Source: Chloroflexota bacterium
Lineage (GTDB): Bacteria; Chloroflexota; Anaerolineae; Fen-1058
Length of the DNA stretch: 7,943 nucleotides
Direction: 5' to 3'
Assembly (NCBI GenBank): GCA_016219235.1
Contig: JACRBO010000549.1
Span: 1-7,943, forward strand
The notes below the pieces were generated by a model. The model did no database searches. It saw only the letters and a list, made by a program, of their open reading frames with translations, and was not told the origin of the DNA. Position numbers and translations under genes: made by a program. Shown piece after piece: positions 5,019-7,943 of the stretch; position 1 is the first letter of the stretch; every line of letters begins with the position of its first letter.

Positions 5019-6416
5019 ATGCGCATTCTGCTCGTCAGTCCGCCCAGCGGCGATCTCACCATCGGTTTGAAGCACCTTGCCAAAGTCGAGCCGTTGGGCC
5101 TAGAGATCATCGGGGCGGCGGTGGCCGATCATCAAGTCGAGTTGCTCGACATGGAACTCGACACCGATCTGATCGGCACGTTGCAGCGCCTGCGGCCGGA
5201 CGTTATAGGAGCCAGCGCGCAGATCGTGCAGACCTACAGTGCCAGGCGCGTCCTTAAAACAGCGAAGGAATTCAACCCCAACATCCTCACGGTGCTGGGC
5301 GGCCATCACGCGACATTGTGTCCTGAGGAGTTCAACGCACCCTACATCGACGCGATCGTGCTGGGCGAAGGCGTGCCCGCGTTTCGTGAGATCGTCGATC
5401 GCCATCGGCAGGGCCGATCGTTTGACGACGTGGCCGGGCTGGCGCTGCCGCGCGCGGGTCGCCTGATCTTCACCCCGCCCCGGCCGCTGCCCACCTCGCT
5501 CGATCATCAACCGCAACCCGATCGATCGCTGACCGCGAAATATCGCTCGCGCTATTACTATCTGTTTGAATCGCCCGTGGCGTCAATTCAAACATCGCTG
5601 GGCTGCACGTTCCCTTGTAATTTGTGCTCGTGCCAGAAATTTTCGCAGCGTCACTTCATCGCGCGCTCGCCCGAACTCGTCGTCGAAGACCTGAGCCGCA
5701 TCGAGCAGGAGTTCGTGATGTTCTGCGACGATCATTCGTTCATCGACGTGAAGCGCATGGAGCGCCTGCACGATCTGATCGTCGAGCGCGGCATCCATAA
5801 GCGCTACTTCGCTTACACCCGCGCCGATTGCGTCGTGCAGAATCCGCAGGTGTTTGAGAAGTGGGCGCGCATCGGCTTGCAGCTGGTGATGACGGGCCTG
5901 GAAGCGATCGACGATTCCAACCTCGGCGTGCTCAACAAGCGCACCAGCCTGGACCTCAACGAGCGCGCGATCGAGATTCTGCGCCAGTGCGGCATTGTGT
6001 TGAGCGCGGGCTTTGTGGTCATGCCCGACTACACCGAGGCCGATTTCCAGCGCATCGACGCTTACGTGCGCGCGCGGCCCAACATCGTGCTGACCGAACT
6101 CACGCCGTTGACGCCGCTGCCCGCCACCGATCTTTACGCCGAAGAGTGCGATCGGGTGGTGACGCACCATCGCGAAATGTACGATTTGGCGCACTTCGTC
6201 GTGCCGACGAAACTCGCGGCGCGCGACATGAATCGTCTCATGCGCCAATACTATCTGCGCGTGGTCTGGCGCGCTATTTTGCGTCTGACAGTGTATCGAC
6301 CGCGCTATGCCTTCAAGCGCCACATCCCGCGCCTCATCGCCGGGATGCTGCGCAATGCGTGGCTGCTCGCCCACGCGCACGACAGTCTCAACGTGCCTGT
6401 GCCTGAGGACAACTGA
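5019..6416 (+). CDS. B12-binding-type radical SAM protein
   Basis: 465 residues, cytoplasmic Fe-S enzyme of the BchE-like architecture. Residues 1-135 form a cobalamin-binding-type Rossmann domain: MRILLVSPPSG, PLGLEIIGA, DVIGASA, VLGGHHATLCPEEF (92-105), VLGEGVPAF (114-122). The usual D-x-H-x-x-G loop reads D44-M-E-L-D, so the lower-ligand His is absent and any B12 would bind His-off or not at all. The radical SAM core starts near residue 190; C196-TFP-C200-NL-C203 is the CxxxCxxC cluster motif, with an extra C205. FCDDHSFID (235-243) and TGLEAIDD (292-299) fit the family core. The C-terminus (about 400-455) is basic and helical. The family includes methylases, cyclases and other C-H chemistry, so the substrate cannot be named. 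GGAGG at 5010-5014 sets the start. It overlaps the next gene by one base. Confidence 0.88.
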   Translation: MRILLVSPPSGDLTIGLKHLAKVEPLGLEIIGAAVADHQVELLDMELDTDLIGTLQRLRPDVIGASAQIVQTYSARRVLKTAKEFNPNILTVLGGHHATLCPEEFNAPYIDAIVLGEGVPAFREIVDRHRQGRSFDDVAGLALPRAGRLIFTPPRPLPTSLDHQPQPDRSLTAKYRSRYYYLFESPVASIQTSLGCTFPCNLCSCQKFSQRHFIARSPELVVEDLSRIEQEFVMFCDDHSFIDVKRMERLHDLIVERGIHKRYFAYTRADCVVQNPQVFEKWARIGLQLVMTGLEAIDDSNLGVLNKRTSLDLNERAIEILRQCGIVLSAGFVVMPDYTEADFQRIDAYVRARPNIVLTELTPLTPLPATDLYAEECDRVVTHHREMYDLAHFVVPTKLAARDMNRLMRQYYLRVVWRAILRLTVYRPRYAFKRHIPRLIAGMLRNAWLLAHAHDSLNVPVPEDN

Positions 6417-7228
6417 TGGAGGTCCACTACTTCGGCTGGTCGGGCGTGGCGCTGCGTCACGCCGATACGTTGATCGGCTTCGATCTATTCGGCGAGGCAG
6501 TGACGTGGGCGGGTTTAGCCGCTGCAACGACGACGATCCTGTGCGTGACACACGGTCATCCCGAGCACTGCGGATCGCTGCGGCAGTTGCTGTCCGATCG
6601 GGATGCGCGGCTCGATCGGACGCATGTTATTTCGTCGCCCGCCGTGATCGATCACGTGACGCGCGGTGTCCAGATGCCGGCGGGCCATCTTCACCCGATC
6701 GAAAAGGCCAACGCTCTTGCGCTCGATGGTGTGCGGGTAACGACGTTCGCGTGGAAACACATGCCGCTGTTGCCGCCGGGGCTGGGCGGTAAAATCAACT
6801 ATGCCGCGCACGTGCTGTGCCGCCCGCTGACGCTTGCCCGCATCGCGGCCGGCGGCTGGCGGCTGCCATTGAGCGCGCCGATGCTGGGCTTTCACGTTGC
6901 ATTTGCCGATGGTTTCACCGTGTCGAATTATGCGGAAGGGCTGCATCGCCTGACCGATCGACGCGAAGTCGAAGCGGTGGCGCAGCGATTACGAGCGGAC
7001 GTACTGTTGTTTGCCGTCGAGCCGGAAGATGTGGAGGTGCTGCCGCGTTGGATCGAAATCTTGTCGCCGTCGACGGTGCTGCTTTACGAAGCCCATCGCC
7101 CGTGGCGCGAAGCGTTTAGGCTGCCCTATGTCGATCTGGACGGTTATGCGGCTGAACTGGCGCGGCGCTTTCGAGCGATCCAGTTCGGTTCGTTGCACAC
7201 GATGGGCGTGCGGCAAGTCAATCGGTAG
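6416..7228 (+). CDS. MBL-fold metallohydrolase-like protein (UlaG-type)
   Basis: 270 residues, probably cytoplasmic. The start MEVHYFGWSGVAL matches the first strand of UlaG-like metallo-beta-lactamase-fold proteins, followed by IGFDLF (20-25) where the family has an Asp. The metal motif is T-H46-G-H48-P-E50-H51, the HxHxDH box with Glu in place of Asp. Further ligand candidates are H91, H93 or H115 in the middle, the acidic stretch EPED (202-205) after ADVLLFA, and H227 in LLYEAHRPW at the usual C-terminal His position. These enzymes hydrolyse esters, phosphodiesters or lactones; the substrate is unknown. It overlaps the radical SAM stop by one base (TGATG), with TGAGGA at 6404-6409 as ribosome binding site, so the two are co-translated and likely work in one pathway. 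No signal peptide is seen. Fold assignment is firm; activity is uncertain because of the altered box. Confidence 0.82.
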   Translation: MEVHYFGWSGVALRHADTLIGFDLFGEAVTWAGLAAATTTILCVTHGHPEHCGSLRQLLSDRDARLDRTHVISSPAVIDHVTRGVQMPAGHLHPIEKANALALDGVRVTTFAWKHMPLLPPGLGGKINYAAHVLCRPLTLARIAAGGWRLPLSAPMLGFHVAFADGFTVSNYAEGLHRLTDRREVEAVAQRLRADVLLFAVEPEDVEVLPRWIEILSPSTVLLYEAHRPWREAFRLPYVDLDGYAAELARRFRAIQFGSLHTMGVRQVNR

Positions 7229-7262
7229 TTGGGCGGCGTGTTTCGAGCCAGCATCTGGGTGA

Positions 7263-7277
7263 TTCTATGCTATAGAA
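7263..7277 (+). promoter_or_regulatory. Possible promoter with overlapping palindrome
   Basis: TTCTAT (7263-7268) and ATAGAA (7272-7277) form a perfect 6-bp inverted repeat around GCT. The same bases contain TGCTATAGA (7268-7276), which resembles an extended -10 (TGnTATAAT). No -35 box is apparent. If real, it would drive the gene at 7362 with a leader of about 80 bases, and the palindrome could be an operator. Confidence 0.3.
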
Positions 7278-7361
7278 GGCGATGATAGGCAGATTGTTAA
7301 GCAAAGTATTGCCGTTGCGAAGCCCGAAGGCACCTCGTGACTTGGAACATGCCGAGAAACT

Positions 7362-7793
7362 ATGGAGACAACGCTAACGCCTCACGATCTTCTTGTAAGA
7401 CTATATCAAAACATTAACACATCGGCCAACGTTATCATAAGACAATGTGATGCTTTGCTAACAGAGACAAATCACTCTCTCAATAAGGACCAACGGGAAG
7501 ACATAGACATCATTCGCAAAAAGTGTCAATGGCTTTTATGGTACGTTAACGAAGGCAATCCGGTAGCGAGGGTGGAAATGTTGCCAGCTACAGAATATGA
7601 GAAGTTTCAAAACGTTATAACCGACTTGAGAACGCCTCTTGCTTTAATTATCGGCTTCTCGCAAGTTGGGCTAGAAGAGTTCTGTGGCCCCCTAACTGAC
7701 AAGCAAAAGGAGATTATGAGGCGCATTCACGAACTCGGCGAAGCGCTTCGATCGATTCTAACTGATCTGATGCAACGAATAGGCAAAGAATAA
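7362..7793 (+). CDS. Small protein of two HisKA-like modules lacking the phospho-acceptor His
   Basis: 143 residues, no signal peptide or membrane segment. Residues 82-138 match the dimerisation/phospho-transfer helices of histidine kinases: the H-box reads T87-D-L-R-T-P-L where HELRTPL is usual, followed by ALIIGFSQ and GPLTDKQKE. The phospho-accepting His is replaced by Thr87, and no ATP-binding domain follows. The N-terminal half (about 16-64) aligns to it without gaps at an offset of 71 residues (T20/T91, II25-26/96-97, L33/104, E35/106, L40/111, Q44/115, E46/117, I51/122, L58/129), so the protein looks like an internal duplication. It may dimerise with or block a kinase, or serve as an adaptor; this is inference. 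Hand-counted G+C for 7381-7740 is 156 of 360 (43%), below its neighbours, suggesting transfer. No strong ribosome binding site precedes the ATG; an upstream start is not evident. Confidence 0.72.
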   Translation: METTLTPHDLLVRLYQNINTSANVIIRQCDALLTETNHSLNKDQREDIDIIRKKCQWLLWYVNEGNPVARVEMLPATEYEKFQNVITDLRTPLALIIGFSQVGLEEFCGPLTDKQKEIMRRIHELGEALRSILTDLMQRIGKE

Positions 7794-7943
7794 ACGGATA
7801 TATGCGCGATTGATGCTTTGTAGAAACGGGCTTGGGTCGGCAAGCAAAGCACTTGTTCCGCAGGCAGCCGCCCAACACGGCTTGCACCCGACCGCCGATC
7901 ATGCCGGGGTTGAGCGTTACGGTTGACCATCGGCAGTTGGGGC
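7794..7943. other. Intergenic tail with palindromes, no supported gene
   Basis: After the last stop there is no T-rich terminator. TGCTTTG (7814-7820) pairs with CAAAGCA (7845-7851). A second palindrome runs from CGCCCAACaCGGC (about 7870-7881) to GCCGggGTTGAGCG (7903-7916), with one mismatch and unpaired bases. GCCGAT (7894-7899) is complementary to ATCGGC (7929-7934). Two minus-strand frames are open here, one of them to the window edge, but neither has a ribosome binding site or a recognisable domain, so I do not call them. Confidence 0.35.

Larger units (their letters stand above)
7228..7876. repeat. 10-bp inverted repeat bracketing the AT-rich gene
   Basis: GTTGGGCGGC (7228-7237) starts on the last base of the MBL gene's stop codon. 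Its exact reverse complement GCCGCCCAAC lies at 7867-7876. The pair encloses about 630 bases that contain only the compositionally distinct gene 7362-7793. A 10-bp match this far apart occurs by chance many times in 8 kb, so only its position and the base-composition change make it notable. No target-site duplication or transposase was seen. Confidence 0.3.

Noticed and set aside
5583..6551. 322-codon minus-strand open frame opposite the radical SAM gene
   Set aside because: Antisense to a well-supported coding region with a clear motif; long antisense frames are common at this G+C.
7714..7930. Two minus-strand open frames at the right end
   Set aside because: They overlap the end of the HisKA-like gene, lack ribosome binding sites, match no domain, and the region is palindromic; the sequence beyond the window would be needed to judge.

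Overview
The window reads as bacterial chromosome, most likely from the Chloroflexota. That placement is an inference from recalled family traits: secreted proteins ending in a hydrophobic-L-P-x-x-x-R tail, a large Cys-rich RCC1-repeat protein, and an uncharacterised secreted protein type that I associate with this phylum. No rRNA or marker gene is present to confirm it. The coding regions are GC-rich (three hand-counted 60-base stretches of the radical SAM gene gave 53 to 77% G+C), except the last gene, which is clearly AT-richer (about 43%). All six supported genes are on the + strand.

Layout. Positions 1-330 hold no gene but carry a run of hairpins and one cruciform repeat of REPIN type (108-190). 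A promoter-bearing intergenic module (327-470) leads, through a structured 5' leader, into a three-gene export operon: a secreted 14-repeat RCC1 double propeller (587-3220), a secreted protein of unknown function (3288-4127) and a secreted protein with a fibronectin-III-like domain (4124-4798). The first and third proteins end in nearly the same short tail (VFLPTIIR and IYLPSIRR), which looks like a shared sorting or anchoring signal. A terminator-like hairpin closes this operon at 4841-4884.

That hairpin is part of a second copy of the intergenic module (4835-4981). The two copies match at 78 of 99 ungapped positions (my hand alignment), including a TATAAT box. The second copy drives a two-gene unit: a B12-binding-type radical SAM protein (5019-6416) overlapping by one base with an MBL-fold metallohydrolase-like protein (6416-7228). 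The shared module suggests that the export operon and the enzyme operon are expressed together, or that the module is a dispersed repeat.

The last gene (7362-7793) is compositionally foreign. It encodes a small protein made of two HisKA-like helical hairpins, neither with a phospho-accepting histidine and with no kinase domain. The segment holding it is bracketed by a 10-bp inverted repeat. The final 150 bases contain palindromes but no gene I can defend.

Taken together: a cell-surface or secreted adhesion/scaffold-type operon, an adjacent radical SAM/MBL enzyme pair of unknown substrate under a sister promoter, and an accessory signalling-derived gene. No CRISPR array, tRNA, rRNA or transposase gene was seen.
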